This document shows, in pieces, positions 1-7,058 of a DNA stretch of 12,099 nucleotides (within the stretch, counting starts at the first letter, position 1; every line of letters starts with the position of its first letter). Origin of the DNA: CAVXAE01 sp044225565. Lineage in GTDB: Bacteria > Pseudomonadota > Gammaproteobacteria > Steroidobacterales > Steroidobacteraceae. The notes beneath the pieces are model-generated. The model did no database searches. It saw only the letters and a program-made list of their open reading frames with translations, and had not been told where the DNA came from. The stretch lies in contig JBGAIL010000149.1 in assembly GCA_044225565.1 (NCBI GenBank), positions 1 through 12,099 on the forward strand, given 5' to 3'. A program made the position numbers and the translations under genes.

Positions 1-167
1 AGACGCTCTGGCACTCGGGGGAAACGGTCGGTTTCCGCAACGTGATCGTGCGCTACCCGCGCCGGCACCTGACCGTCGTGGTGCTCACGAATCGCAACGA
101 CCCGGAGCCCTACCGGCTGGCTCTCGGCATCGCTGCCGTGTTCCTGCCGGGAGCGCCCATGAAATGA
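1..167 (+). CDS. Serine hydrolase (class C beta-lactamase/PBP-like), C-terminal fragment
   Basis: The reading frame is open from the window edge (first full codon at 3) to TGA at 165-167, so about 54 C-terminal residues are visible. Near its start it reads W-H-S-G-E-T-V-G-F. This matches the third active-site box (K/H-T/S-G followed by a G-F turn) of the serine beta-lactamase-like family (Pfam Beta-lactamase, MEROPS S12 type). It is followed by a hydrophobic strand ending VVVLTNRND, typical of the last core strand of that fold. The nucleophile SxxK and YxN boxes would lie upstream, outside the window. The stop overlaps the first possible ATG of the next gene (ATGA, 164-167), which suggests translational coupling with the transglutaminase-like gene. 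The substrate (D-amino peptide, ester or other) cannot be told from the fragment. Family assignment is likely but rests on one motif. Confidence 0.75.
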   Translation, partial: TLWHSGETVGFRNVIVRYPRRHLTVVVLTNRNDPEPYRLALGIAAVFLPGAPMK

Positions 168-1660
168 TCCGCCAGAGCTGGCATGCACGCGTGATCTCAG
201 ATCATCCATCCATGCGGCGAAGGCGTCTTTCAACGGCGGGTTATGCCCTCCTGCTCGGAGCAACCGGCGCGTGCGGGATGCTCCTCGCGGCCGAGGACCC
301 CATCCCTGAAGTGGTGTCGCTGGTCGATGAGGGCCGGTTCGATTCCGCGAGGGGTCACATCGATCAGTTGCTCCGCGACACCGCCCTCACTGCGCAGCAG
401 CGCTCGGATCTCGAGTTCCAGCGCGAGCGCATGCGCCGCATCCTGCTGGATTTCACTTCGAGTGCGGCGCAGGTGGAGGCGCAGCTTCGCGAGCAGATCC
501 CCGATCTGCGCGACGAGGAGTTCGCCCGATGGGATCGGGCCGGGCTGCTCGAGCATCAGGACATCGACGGGAAGCGCCGCTACTTTCGCCTCGCCGCCGC
601 GAACCTGTTTCGGGTCAGCCCGGAGGCGCTCGCGCGACGGAAAAGTCCACCGGACTGGAGCGAATCACCGCTCGAGAGGGCGCATCCGCATCATCGCGAG
701 GTCGTTGCAGTCGCGCGCGCCACCGGACGGACCAGCGTCGCGCCCATCCGGGTGCGCATCACTCAAGCGATCGACGTGAACCGGAACGCCGTTCCGGACG
801 GGGAGGCGGTGCGCGCGTGGATTCCCTTTCCGCGTGCGATCCGCGGGCAGCAGGAAGACATTCGTTTCGTCGAAAGCGTGCCGTCGGGCCATCTCATCGC
901 GCCCGAGTCGTCCCTTCAGCGAACCGTCTACCTCGAAGCACCCGCGCGCAAGGATGCGGTCACTCATTTCTCGATCACCTACGAATTGAGTATCTTCGCG
1001 CGCTATTTCGCCGTCGATCCTGCGAAAGTGACGGTTGAGCCCGCCACCGCGGAGCTTGCGCCATTCCTTGCGCAGCGCCCGCCGCACATCGCCTTCACTC
1101 CGGACGTGCGCGCCTTCTCGCGCAAAGTGGTCGGCGACGAGCGCAATCCCTATCGCATCGCACGAAAGCTGTTCGACGCCGTCGATCGCATTCCATGGGC
1201 GGGCGCCCGCGAGTATTCCACCATCTCGAACATCAGCGAGTACGCTCTCCGCGCGGGCCATGCCGATTGCGGCGAGCAGACGCTGCTGCTCATGACGCTG
1301 CTGCGCCTCAACGGAATTCCGTCGCGCTGGCAGTCCGGCATGATGTTCTCGGACGGCGAATACCAGAACCTGCACGACTGGGGCCAGCTCTATCTGGCGC
1401 CTTACGGCTGGGTGCCGATGGACGTCACCTTCGGCAGGTTGCACGACGCGGACCCGGCCGTGGACGGCTTCTACCTCGGCGGGCTGGATGCCTATCGCAT
1501 CGCCTTCAGTGACGAGTACAGCCAGCCCCTCGTGCCGGTGAAACGGCACTTCCGTTCCGAGACCGTGGATCTGCAGCGCGGCGAGGTCGAGTGGCGCGGC
1601 GGCAACCTTTATTTCGATCAATGGGACTATGCTTTCCAGGCCGAGGTCGTTCATAACTAG
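164..1660 (+). CDS. Exported transglutaminase-like (papain-fold) protein
   Basis: The protein has up to 498 residues. The C-terminal half carries a complete transglutaminase-core triad: Cys369 in GHADCGEQ, His404 in LHDWGQ and Asp420 in PMDVTFG, with the usual spacing. Bacterial proteins of this family are mostly thiol peptidases or of unknown role rather than cross-linkers. Residues 17-43 form a signal sequence (four arginines, a hydrophobic run, then LLAAED), so it is probably periplasmic. A Cys at 37 lacks a good lipobox because Thr is at -3. Residues 45-160 look helical and charged and are not recognised. Residues 190-290 resemble the beta-rich region that often precedes the core. Two starts are possible: ATG 164, overlapping the previous stop, or ATG 212 (Met17), which begins the signal peptide cleanly. 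Neither has a strong ribosome site, and I slightly favour 212 for the mature translation. The gene is followed after 20 bp by the Oar-like receptor, so co-transcription is likely. Confidence 0.88.
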   Translation: MIRQSWHARVISDHPSMRRRRLSTAGYALLLGATGACGMLLAAEDPIPEVVSLVDEGRFDSARGHIDQLLRDTALTAQQRSDLEFQRERMRRILLDFTSSAAQVEAQLREQIPDLRDEEFARWDRAGLLEHQDIDGKRRYFRLAAANLFRVSPEALARRKSPPDWSESPLERAHPHHREVVAVARATGRTSVAPIRVRITQAIDVNRNAVPDGEAVRAWIPFPRAIRGQQEDIRFVESVPSGHLIAPESSLQRTVYLEAPARKDAVTHFSITYELSIFARYFAVDPAKVTVEPATAELAPFLAQRPPHIAFTPDVRAFSRKVVGDERNPYRIARKLFDAVDRIPWAGAREYSTISNISEYALRAGHADCGEQTLLLMTLLRLNGIPSRWQSGMMFSDGEYQNLHDWGQLYLAPYGWVPMDVTFGRLHDADPAVDGFYLGGLDAYRIAFSDEYSQPLVPVKRHFRSETVDLQRGEVEWRGGNLYFDQWDYAFQAEVVHN

Positions 1661-1668
1661 AAATCTTC

Positions 1669-1674
1669 AGGAGG
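1669..1674 (+). promoter_or_regulatory. Strong Shine-Dalgarno of the Oar-like receptor gene
   Basis: AGGAGG lies 6 nt before the ATG at 1681, inside the 20-bp gap after the transglutaminase stop. It is a near-ideal ribosome site and fixes the receptor start. It implies strong translation from a shared upstream mRNA. Confidence 0.9.
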
Positions 1675-1680
1675 AAAAAG

Positions 1681-4662
1681 ATGAGCATCCGGGCAATGCG
1701 CACCGCGCTGGTCGCGGTCGTCTTCATGTGCGCGACTCTCGCGCTTTCTGGCATCGCTTCTGCCGCCAGCGGCGACGGCTCGCTCGTCGGTCACGTGAGC
1801 TCCGGCAGCACGCCCAATGTCGCGGGCGTGACCATCACGGTCGTAAATCCCGAAACAGGCTTCACCCGCTCGGTACAGAGCGACGCTGAAGGAAACTATC
1901 GCTTCCCCTTCCTGCCGGTGGGCAGCTACAACCTGCGTGCGGCGCAAGGCGACCACGGGGCCGCAGAGGTTTCCGATGTCGTAGTCAGTCTGGGTACCGC
2001 GACCACCGCGAATCTCGACCTGGGCTCGACGCAACTCGAGACCGTCGAGGTGCTGGGCTCGCGCATCGTGCGCGGCATAGATGCGAGCTCGGTCGAATCC
2101 GCCATGAACATCACTCGCGAGGAGCTCCTGCGTCTGCCGGTGCAGCGGGACGTCACCTCCGTCGCCCTGCTGGCGCCCGGCCTCAACAAGGGCGACAGCA
2201 ACATCGACGGCATCTCCTTCGGGGGCTCGTCGGTCGCCGAGAACTCTTTCTACATCAACGGCCTCAACGTCACGGATTTCTACAACCGCAACGGCTTCTC
2301 CGAAGTGCCCTACGCGTTCTACAAGGAGTTTCAGGTCAAGACGGGCGGCTACTCCGTCGAGTTCGGCCGCACCACGGGCGGCGTCATCAACGCGGTCACC
2401 CGCTCCGGCACGAACACTTTCGAGTTCGGTTCCGAGGTCGCGTGGCAGCCGCGCTCGCTGCAGGCGCACGGCAGGATTCACCCGAACTACGTCAACCGCT
2501 ACGACGACATAGACCTCACCACGGCGGACGTGTACGCGGGGGGCCCCATCATCCGGGACAAGCTCTTTTTCTTCGCCCTCTACGAGTTCCGCGACTACAA
2601 CAAGCGCAACACGGACGACGCCGGCGGGAACTTCTCCGACGGCAATTCCGATTCCGGCTTCTGGGGCGCCAAGGTCGACTGGCAGATCAACGACCGCAAC
2701 CAGCTCGAGCTCCTCGCCTTCTCCGACGGGGACGACCTGAAGACCAAGGTCTACGATTTCGACCTGGCCGCCGGCGAGCGCCTCGGCTACCAGAACACCG
2801 AGTTCACGAAGAGCGGCGGCCGCAACTGGGCGGCCACCTATACGGCCTATCTCACCGAAGGCCTTTCGGCCAAGGCGCTGTACGGCAAGAACCAGCGCAA
2901 GTTCTCGGCGTTCAGCCTCAACGACGTCGATTGCAGCCGCATCGTGCTGGAGGACGATGAGGGCAGTTCGAACGACATCGGCTGCACCTCCGCATCGAAC
3001 GTGACTGCGCGCGTCGATGATCGCCAGGCGGCGCGCCTCGACTTCGAATGGCGCCTGGCCGAGCATCAGCTCCGCTTCGGGCTGGATCGCGAGAAGAACA
3101 CGTCCAACTACCTGCTGCACTATCCCGGGCCGGACCAGCTCCGTTACGACATCACGCCGACCGTACCCGGTACCGTGCTGGCGAACGACGGAGTGGTGCC
3201 GCCCGGGGCGACCGCCTATGTGCGCACGCGCGCCAACGAGGTGGATGGCTCCTTCGACAGCATCAATTCGGCTTACTACCTCGAGGACAACTGGCAGATC
3301 ACGCCGCGGCTGGTGCTGAACGCGGGAGTGCGGCTCGAGGCGTTCGACAACCGAAATTCGGACGGCGACTCCTACATCAAGATCGATGACATGGTGGCGC
3401 CGCGCGTCGGCTTCTCGTTCGACGTCAAGGGCGACAGCCGCAGCAAGATCTTCGGCAACGCGGGCCGGTACTTCCTGCCGGTCGCGAACGTCATCAACAT
3501 CAAGCAGGCCGGAGGATTCCTCGACAGGCGCACGTACTACGTCTTCGAAGGGCTCGAGGATTTCGAGTACAACGGCGCGACTTACCAGCGCCCCATCCTC
3601 GGCGCGCAGATCGGCGAGGTGGACGATTCGCAGGGCGACGGCACGGTCGGGGACCTGCGCGGCGAGGTCGACAAGGACATGGACCCGGTCTACCAGGACG
3701 AGCTGATCCTCGGGTTCCAGAGCATGCTCGGCGATCACTGGTCATGGGGCGTGCGCGGCATCTATCGCCGGCTGCACAACGCCATCGACGACATGGAGAT
3801 CACCAGCAACGGGGTGTTGTGCGGTGGCGAGCCGACATACGTCGGTTTCGTCATGGCCAATCCGAGCAAGAACGTCACCGTCTACACGGATACGAACTGC
3901 GACGGCGAGAACGACGCGTTCGTCGACATCGACACCTCGAAGGCCGGCTGGGCGCTGTACGATGCCGACGGCAACTACGTCGGCGAACGCGGTTGGGCGA
4001 AGCCGAGCCGCGACTACCGGGCGCTCGAGTTCGTGCTCGACCGCTCCTGGGACGAGCGCTGGGACTTCAATGCCAGCTACACGCTTTCGTTCAGCCGCGG
4101 CAATGCGGAAGGCCCCGTGGATTCGGACACGAACTTCGATGACTCGGGGCGCACCGAGAACTTCGACGATCCCTGGGTGAACTTCAACGGCTATGGATAT
4201 CTGCCCAACGATCGGCGCCACCAGCTCAAGCTCCGCGGATCGTTCGGGTTCACGCCCGCCTGGCAGCTCGGGGCGACGCTCGGCGTCGTCTCGGGCCGTC
4301 CGGTCAACGCGTTCGGCCTGGGCAATCCGTTCGACGGGACGTCATACCACAGCTTCTACGTCTGTCTGGAGGATTGCACCGCTCCTTTCCCGGAGCGCAC
4401 TTATCAGCTCAACAAACGCGGCTCCCAAGGCCGCACCCCGTGGACTTACGACCTGGGATTGAGCCTCACGTACAACCACGATTTCGGGCCCGCCAAGATG
4501 CAGGCGAAACTGGCGGTATACAACGTGCTCAATCAGCAGCGCCGCGTGGATACCGAGGAGGATTTCGAGGACGACATCGGCGTGCGCAATCCTGCCTTCG
4601 GCCTGGGCGAGGGCTATCAGTCTCCCCGCTTTGCCTTGTTCACCGTGAACGTGAAGTTCTGA
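1681..4662 (+). CDS. Oar-like TonB-dependent outer-membrane receptor with carboxypeptidase-regulatory-like domain
   Basis: The protein has 993 residues. The signal peptide is residues 1-28 (cleavage after GIASA). A carboxypeptidase-regulatory-like beta-sandwich follows at about 33-113, with the typical G-x-V-x-D/E...G-N-Y-R-F-P-F-L-P-V-G-S-Y signature. A TonB-box-like ETVEV is near 120-124. The plug is at about 135-245 and includes the YINGLNVTDFYNRNG and EFGRTTGGVINAVTRSGTN segments seen in Oar/OmpA-related TonB receptors. The rest is a large beta-barrel ending in VNVKF with a C-terminal Phe, the outer-membrane assembly signal. There is no STN domain, so it should be a transporter, not a transducer. 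Six cysteines in the mature protein form three close pairs (418/435, 714/740, 895/899), probably in external loops. Residues 737-749 resemble a calcium loop (D-x-N-x-D-G-x-x-D). Oar-type receptors are linked to peptide or protein traffic in some bacteria; the substrate here is unknown. It is the last gene of the operon, before a hairpin. Confidence 0.93.
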   Translation: MSIRAMRTALVAVVFMCATLALSGIASAASGDGSLVGHVSSGSTPNVAGVTITVVNPETGFTRSVQSDAEGNYRFPFLPVGSYNLRAAQGDHGAAEVSDVVVSLGTATTANLDLGSTQLETVEVLGSRIVRGIDASSVESAMNITREELLRLPVQRDVTSVALLAPGLNKGDSNIDGISFGGSSVAENSFYINGLNVTDFYNRNGFSEVPYAFYKEFQVKTGGYSVEFGRTTGGVINAVTRSGTNTFEFGSEVAWQPRSLQAHGRIHPNYVNRYDDIDLTTADVYAGGPIIRDKLFFFALYEFRDYNKRNTDDAGGNFSDGNSDSGFWGAKVDWQINDRNQLELLAFSDGDDLKTKVYDFDLAAGERLGYQNTEFTKSGGRNWAATYTAYLTEGLSAKALYGKNQRKFSAFSLNDVDCSRIVLEDDEGSSNDIGCTSASNVTARVDDRQAARLDFEWRLAEHQLRFGLDREKNTSNYLLHYPGPDQLRYDITPTVPGTVLANDGVVPPGATAYVRTRANEVDGSFDSINSAYYLEDNWQITPRLVLNAGVRLEAFDNRNSDGDSYIKIDDMVAPRVGFSFDVKGDSRSKIFGNAGRYFLPVANVINIKQAGGFLDRRTYYVFEGLEDFEYNGATYQRPILGAQIGEVDDSQGDGTVGDLRGEVDKDMDPVYQDELILGFQSMLGDHWSWGVRGIYRRLHNAIDDMEITSNGVLCGGEPTYVGFVMANPSKNVTVYTDTNCDGENDAFVDIDTSKAGWALYDADGNYVGERGWAKPSRDYRALEFVLDRSWDERWDFNASYTLSFSRGNAEGPVDSDTNFDDSGRTENFDDPWVNFNGYGYLPNDRRHQLKLRGSFGFTPAWQLGATLGVVSGRPVNAFGLGNPFDGTSYHSFYVCLEDCTAPFPERTYQLNKRGSQGRTPWTYDLGLSLTYNHDFGPAKMQAKLAVYNVLNQQRRVDTEEDFEDDIGVRNPAFGLGEGYQSPRFALFTVNVKF

Positions 4663-4677
4663 CGCCGACGGACGGGG

Positions 4678-4704
4678 CGGCCGCCGCGAAGGACGCGGCG
4701 GCCG
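4678..4704 (+). terminator. GC-rich hairpin, probable rho-independent terminator of the receptor operon
   Basis: A perfect 10-bp stem (4678-4687 with 4695-4704) encloses a 7-nt loop (GAAGGAC). It lies 15 bp after the receptor stop and 6 bp from the stop of the convergent DUF1328 gene. On the + strand it is followed by TTCGTTTC, a modest T-rich tail. On the minus strand the following bases are GC-rich, so termination is best supported for the + strand operon. Confidence 0.65.
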
Positions 4705-4710
4705 TTCGTT

Positions 4711-4875
4711 TCAGGTCCGCCGCGTCATGTTGGCGATGAAGCTCACCGCGGCGAGGATCAGAAACACGAAGAACAGCACCTTCGCGATGCCGACCGCGCC
4801 GGCGGCGATGCCGCCGAAGCCGAACACGGCCGCGATCAGCGCGATGACGAAGAACACGACGGCGTAATGCAGCAT
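4711..4875 (-). CDS. DUF1328 / YtjA-type small membrane protein
   Basis: A 54-residue protein begins MLHYAVVFFVIALIAAVFGF, continues with the G-G-I-A-A-G-A-V-G-I-A-K turn and ends in NMTRRT. This is the recognisable layout of the DUF1328 family (YtjA in E. coli): two hydrophobic helices (about residues 4-20 and 29-49) joined by a glycine/alanine turn, with a basic tail. The protein should sit in the inner membrane; family members are of unknown function. The minus-strand ATG at 4875 follows GGGAGA (about 4884-4889) at a suitable distance. The longer upstream open frame on this strand, running to about 5346, would cover the GH36 start and is not coding. The gene is convergent with the receptor gene and divergent from the GH36 gene, and looks functionally unrelated to both. 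Confidence 0.9.
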   Translation of the reverse strand: MLHYAVVFFVIALIAAVFGFGGIAAGAVGIAKVLFFVFLILAAVSFIANMTRRT

Positions 4876-4899
4876 GATGATGGTCTCCCGATTTTCTGC

Positions 4900-4927
4900 C
4901 CGAGGCCCCGATGGCCCGATGCCTCGG
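4900..4927. repeat. Small inverted repeat with internal direct repeat in the DUF1328/GH36 intergenic region
   Basis: CCGAGGC (4900-4906) and GCCTCGG (4921-4927) form a 7-bp stem. The 14-nt loop, with the first base of the right arm, holds two CCCGATG copies in tandem (4907-4913 and 4915-4921). It lies in the DUF1328 leader on the minus strand. It could be a leader hairpin or an operator, but it is short and in a GC-rich context, so significance is modest. Confidence 0.35.
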
Positions 4928-5013
4928 TGGCGTGGCGAGAGCATGCTCGAGGGATGGCGGGGCTTCCGTCGGCGCGCCGCGAGGTTTTCTGTAGGACGAT
5001 TCTCACGCTGACA

Positions 5014-5019
5014 TATACT
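5014..5019 (+). promoter_or_regulatory. Candidate -10 box (TATACT) directly before the GH36 gene
   Basis: TATACT differs from the sigma-70 consensus TATAAT at one base and ends 7 nt before the ATG at 5027. This puts the expected transcription start at or within a base or two of the ATG. No good -35 hexamer is seen at 16-18 bp spacing (gtagga, taggac and tgtagg are poor). It is one of the few AT-rich spots in the intergenic region. Confidence 0.45.
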
Positions 5020-5026
5020 GCGCGAC

Positions 5027-7057
5027 ATGCTCGCCGCCGCCATGCTGCTCGTGTCCTCGGCCGCCGTACAAGGTGACGGACTGCGCCTGGAATTCGACGA
5101 CCGCATGCGCAGCCGCGTCTTCGTGACGCGCGAGGCCGAGCAGGCGCTGGGGCCTTTCATGGAATCGGAGGTATTGCGCACCGCACAGGGCGAGCTCTCC
5201 GGTTTCACTCCCGTCAGTCGCGAGCAGGATGCAGTCAAGGACGAACTGGGCGAAGGCCGGCGTGTCACGCTCGTCGGCCGCTCGGGCTCGATGGCCAAGC
5301 GTATCGAGGTCGTCTCGTATCGCGGCCGGGCGGGTTGGCTCTTCACGCGCGTGCGCTACACCAACGAGGGCAGTGCCCCGGTCGAGGTGCTCGGCTACAC
5401 GAGCAACCGCTACGCGCTGGCTCCCGCACCACCTGCACAAGCTCCGGAGCATGCGCTTACTGCGGCGCCGCAGCCGGCCTTCTGGGCCTACCAGAGCAGC
5501 TCGCACGAGAGCCGGCCCGACTGGGTGGTGCCCGTGCCGAAGGACTATGACAGCCGCAACTTCCTCGGCATGAACGATTCGGACTACGGCGGCGGCACGC
5601 CGCTCGTGGACGTGTGGCGCCGGGATGCCGGCATCGCGGTAGGGCACATCGAGCTCGTGCCCAAGCAGGTGTCGTTGCCGATCCAGCGGGTGGGCGAGGG
5701 CGCGGCCACCGTGGCCATCGTCTCGGATCGCCACGTCACGCTGAAACCTGGCGAGAGCCTGGATACCGTCCGCAGCTTCGTCGCCGCGCATCGCGGAGAT
5801 TTCTTCGGGCCGCTGCGTGCGTACAGCGAGGTGATGCAGGCTCGAGGCATCGCATTGCCCGCATCGCCGAAGGAAGCCTTCGAGCCCATCTGGTGCGCCT
5901 GGGGCTACGGCCGCAAGTTCACGCCGGTGCAGGTGTTCGAGACACTGCCTGTCGTGAAGCAGCTGGGCTTCAAGTGGGCCGTGCTCGACGACGGCTGGCA
6001 GGTCGCTCTCGGCGACTGGCAACCGAGGACGGACAAGTTCCCCCGCGGCGATGCCGACATGAAGGCGCTGGTGGACCGCATCCACGCGGCAGGACTCAAG
6101 GCGCAGCTCTGGTGGGCGCCGCTCGGGGCAGACCCGAAATCGCGCACGGAGCGCGAACATCCCGATTGGTTGCTGAGGAACCAGGACGGCTCGGCTCGCG
6201 CGATCACATGGTGGGATTCGCAATATCTCTGCCCGGCAGTCGGCCAGGTGCGCGAGGACGCCGCCGCCTTCGCACGCAAGGCCTTGCACGAGTGGGGCTT
6301 CGACGGCCTGAAGATCGACGGGCAGCATCTGAACGCCGCGCCGGCCTGCTTCAACCCGAAGCATGCCCACGCGAGCCCGGACGATGCGCCCGAAGGCATG
6401 CCGGGATTCTTCAAGGCGATCTGGGATTCCGCACAGGCCGCGAAGCCTGGTGCGGTGGTCGAGATCTGCCCCTGCGGCACGGGCTACTCGTTCTTCACGA
6501 TGCCGTATCTCAACATGACGGTGGCCGCGGATCCGGAAAGCTCCTGGCAGGTGCGCCTGAAGGGCAAGGCGCTCAAGGCGCTCACGGGTGACCGGCTCGC
6601 CTATTTCGGCGACCACGTGGAGATGAGCGAGGGCGGCGAGGACTATGCGTCCACCTTCGGCGTCGGCGGCGTCATCGGCACGAATTTCGCCTGGCCCGGC
6701 GCTCCGGGGGAGAAGGATCCCAAGCTGCTCCTCACGCCCGCGCGCGAGCCGCTTTGGGCGAAGTGGACCAAGCTCTACGAGGAGAAGCGGCTCGTCGACG
6801 GCGAATATGTCGGCGGCCTCTACGACATCGGCTTCGATCGCCCCGAGGCGCACGCGATCCGCAAAGGCGGCGCGATGTATTACGCGTTCTATGCGCCGAG
6901 CTATCAGGGTCCGGTGGAGTTGCGCGGGCTGCCGCCCGGACGCCATCGCGTGAGGGACTATGTGAACGGGCGCGATCTGGGAGAGGTCGAAGGGCCAGTG
7001 GCCAGGCTGGACGTGCGATTCGAGAAGTCGCTGCTCGTGGAGGCGATGTCGCGGTAG
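5027..7057 (+). CDS. Exported alpha-galactosidase-like glycoside hydrolase (GH36 / melibiase type)
   Basis: The protein has 676 residues. A short hydrophobic N-terminus (MLAAAMLLVSSAAVQ) without positive charges may be a weak signal peptide. An in-frame TGA at 5009 rules out a longer start; Met6 (5042) is an alternative. Residues about 20-265 fit the N-terminal beta-supersandwich of GH36. The TIM barrel starts near EPIWCAWGYG (about 286-295), followed by LDDGWQ (Asp321/Asp322) and GLKIDGQ. Asp431 in the last is the likely nucleophile, matching the family's K-x-D motif. ICPCGTG (Cys481/Cys483) sits where many members have C-S-G-G-G. Asp502 in AADPESSWQVR is the likely acid/base, 71 residues after the nucleophile. 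YFGDHVEMSEGG (Asp529) is a third conserved-looking segment. A C-terminal beta domain follows. The expected reaction is hydrolysis of terminal alpha-galactosides, probably in the periplasm; exact specificity is unknown. Its stop lies 1 bp from the convergent FecR-like gene. Confidence 0.85.
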   Translation: MLAAAMLLVSSAAVQGDGLRLEFDDRMRSRVFVTREAEQALGPFMESEVLRTAQGELSGFTPVSREQDAVKDELGEGRRVTLVGRSGSMAKRIEVVSYRGRAGWLFTRVRYTNEGSAPVEVLGYTSNRYALAPAPPAQAPEHALTAAPQPAFWAYQSSSHESRPDWVVPVPKDYDSRNFLGMNDSDYGGGTPLVDVWRRDAGIAVGHIELVPKQVSLPIQRVGEGAATVAIVSDRHVTLKPGESLDTVRSFVAAHRGDFFGPLRAYSEVMQARGIALPASPKEAFEPIWCAWGYGRKFTPVQVFETLPVVKQLGFKWAVLDDGWQVALGDWQPRTDKFPRGDADMKALVDRIHAAGLKAQLWWAPLGADPKSRTEREHPDWLLRNQDGSARAITWWDSQYLCPAVGQVREDAAAFARKALHEWGFDGLKIDGQHLNAAPACFNPKHAHASPDDAPEGMPGFFKAIWDSAQAAKPGAVVEICPCGTGYSFFTMPYLNMTVAADPESSWQVRLKGKALKALTGDRLAYFGDHVEMSEGGEDYASTFGVGGVIGTNFAWPGAPGEKDPKLLLTPAREPLWAKWTKLYEEKRLVDGEYVGGLYDIGFDRPEAHAIRKGGAMYYAFYAPSYQGPVELRGLPPGRHRVRDYVNGRDLGEVEGPVARLDVRFEKSLLVEAMSR

Positions 7058-7058
7058 A

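Noticed and set aside
1657..3738. Long minus-strand open frame (693 codons) opposite the Oar-like receptor
   Set aside because: It mirrors the GC-rich coding strand, is rich in V/A/R/D without domain pattern, lies fully over a clear receptor gene and has no ribosome site.
4981..5001. AGGTTTT before the GH36 gene as a third copy of the sigma element
   Set aside because: Only 7 consecutive bases match, and CACAT is absent at the required spacing.
4876..5346. Upstream extension of the DUF1328 frame on the minus strand
   Set aside because: It overlaps the GH36 N-terminus; the 54-residue protein from 4875 matches the family length and has its own ribosome site.
5003..6946. Long minus-strand open frame (647 codons) opposite the GH36-like gene
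   Set aside because: It is a shadow of the codon bias of the GH36 gene; its translation is a low-complexity R/A/H/V mix without recognisable motifs.
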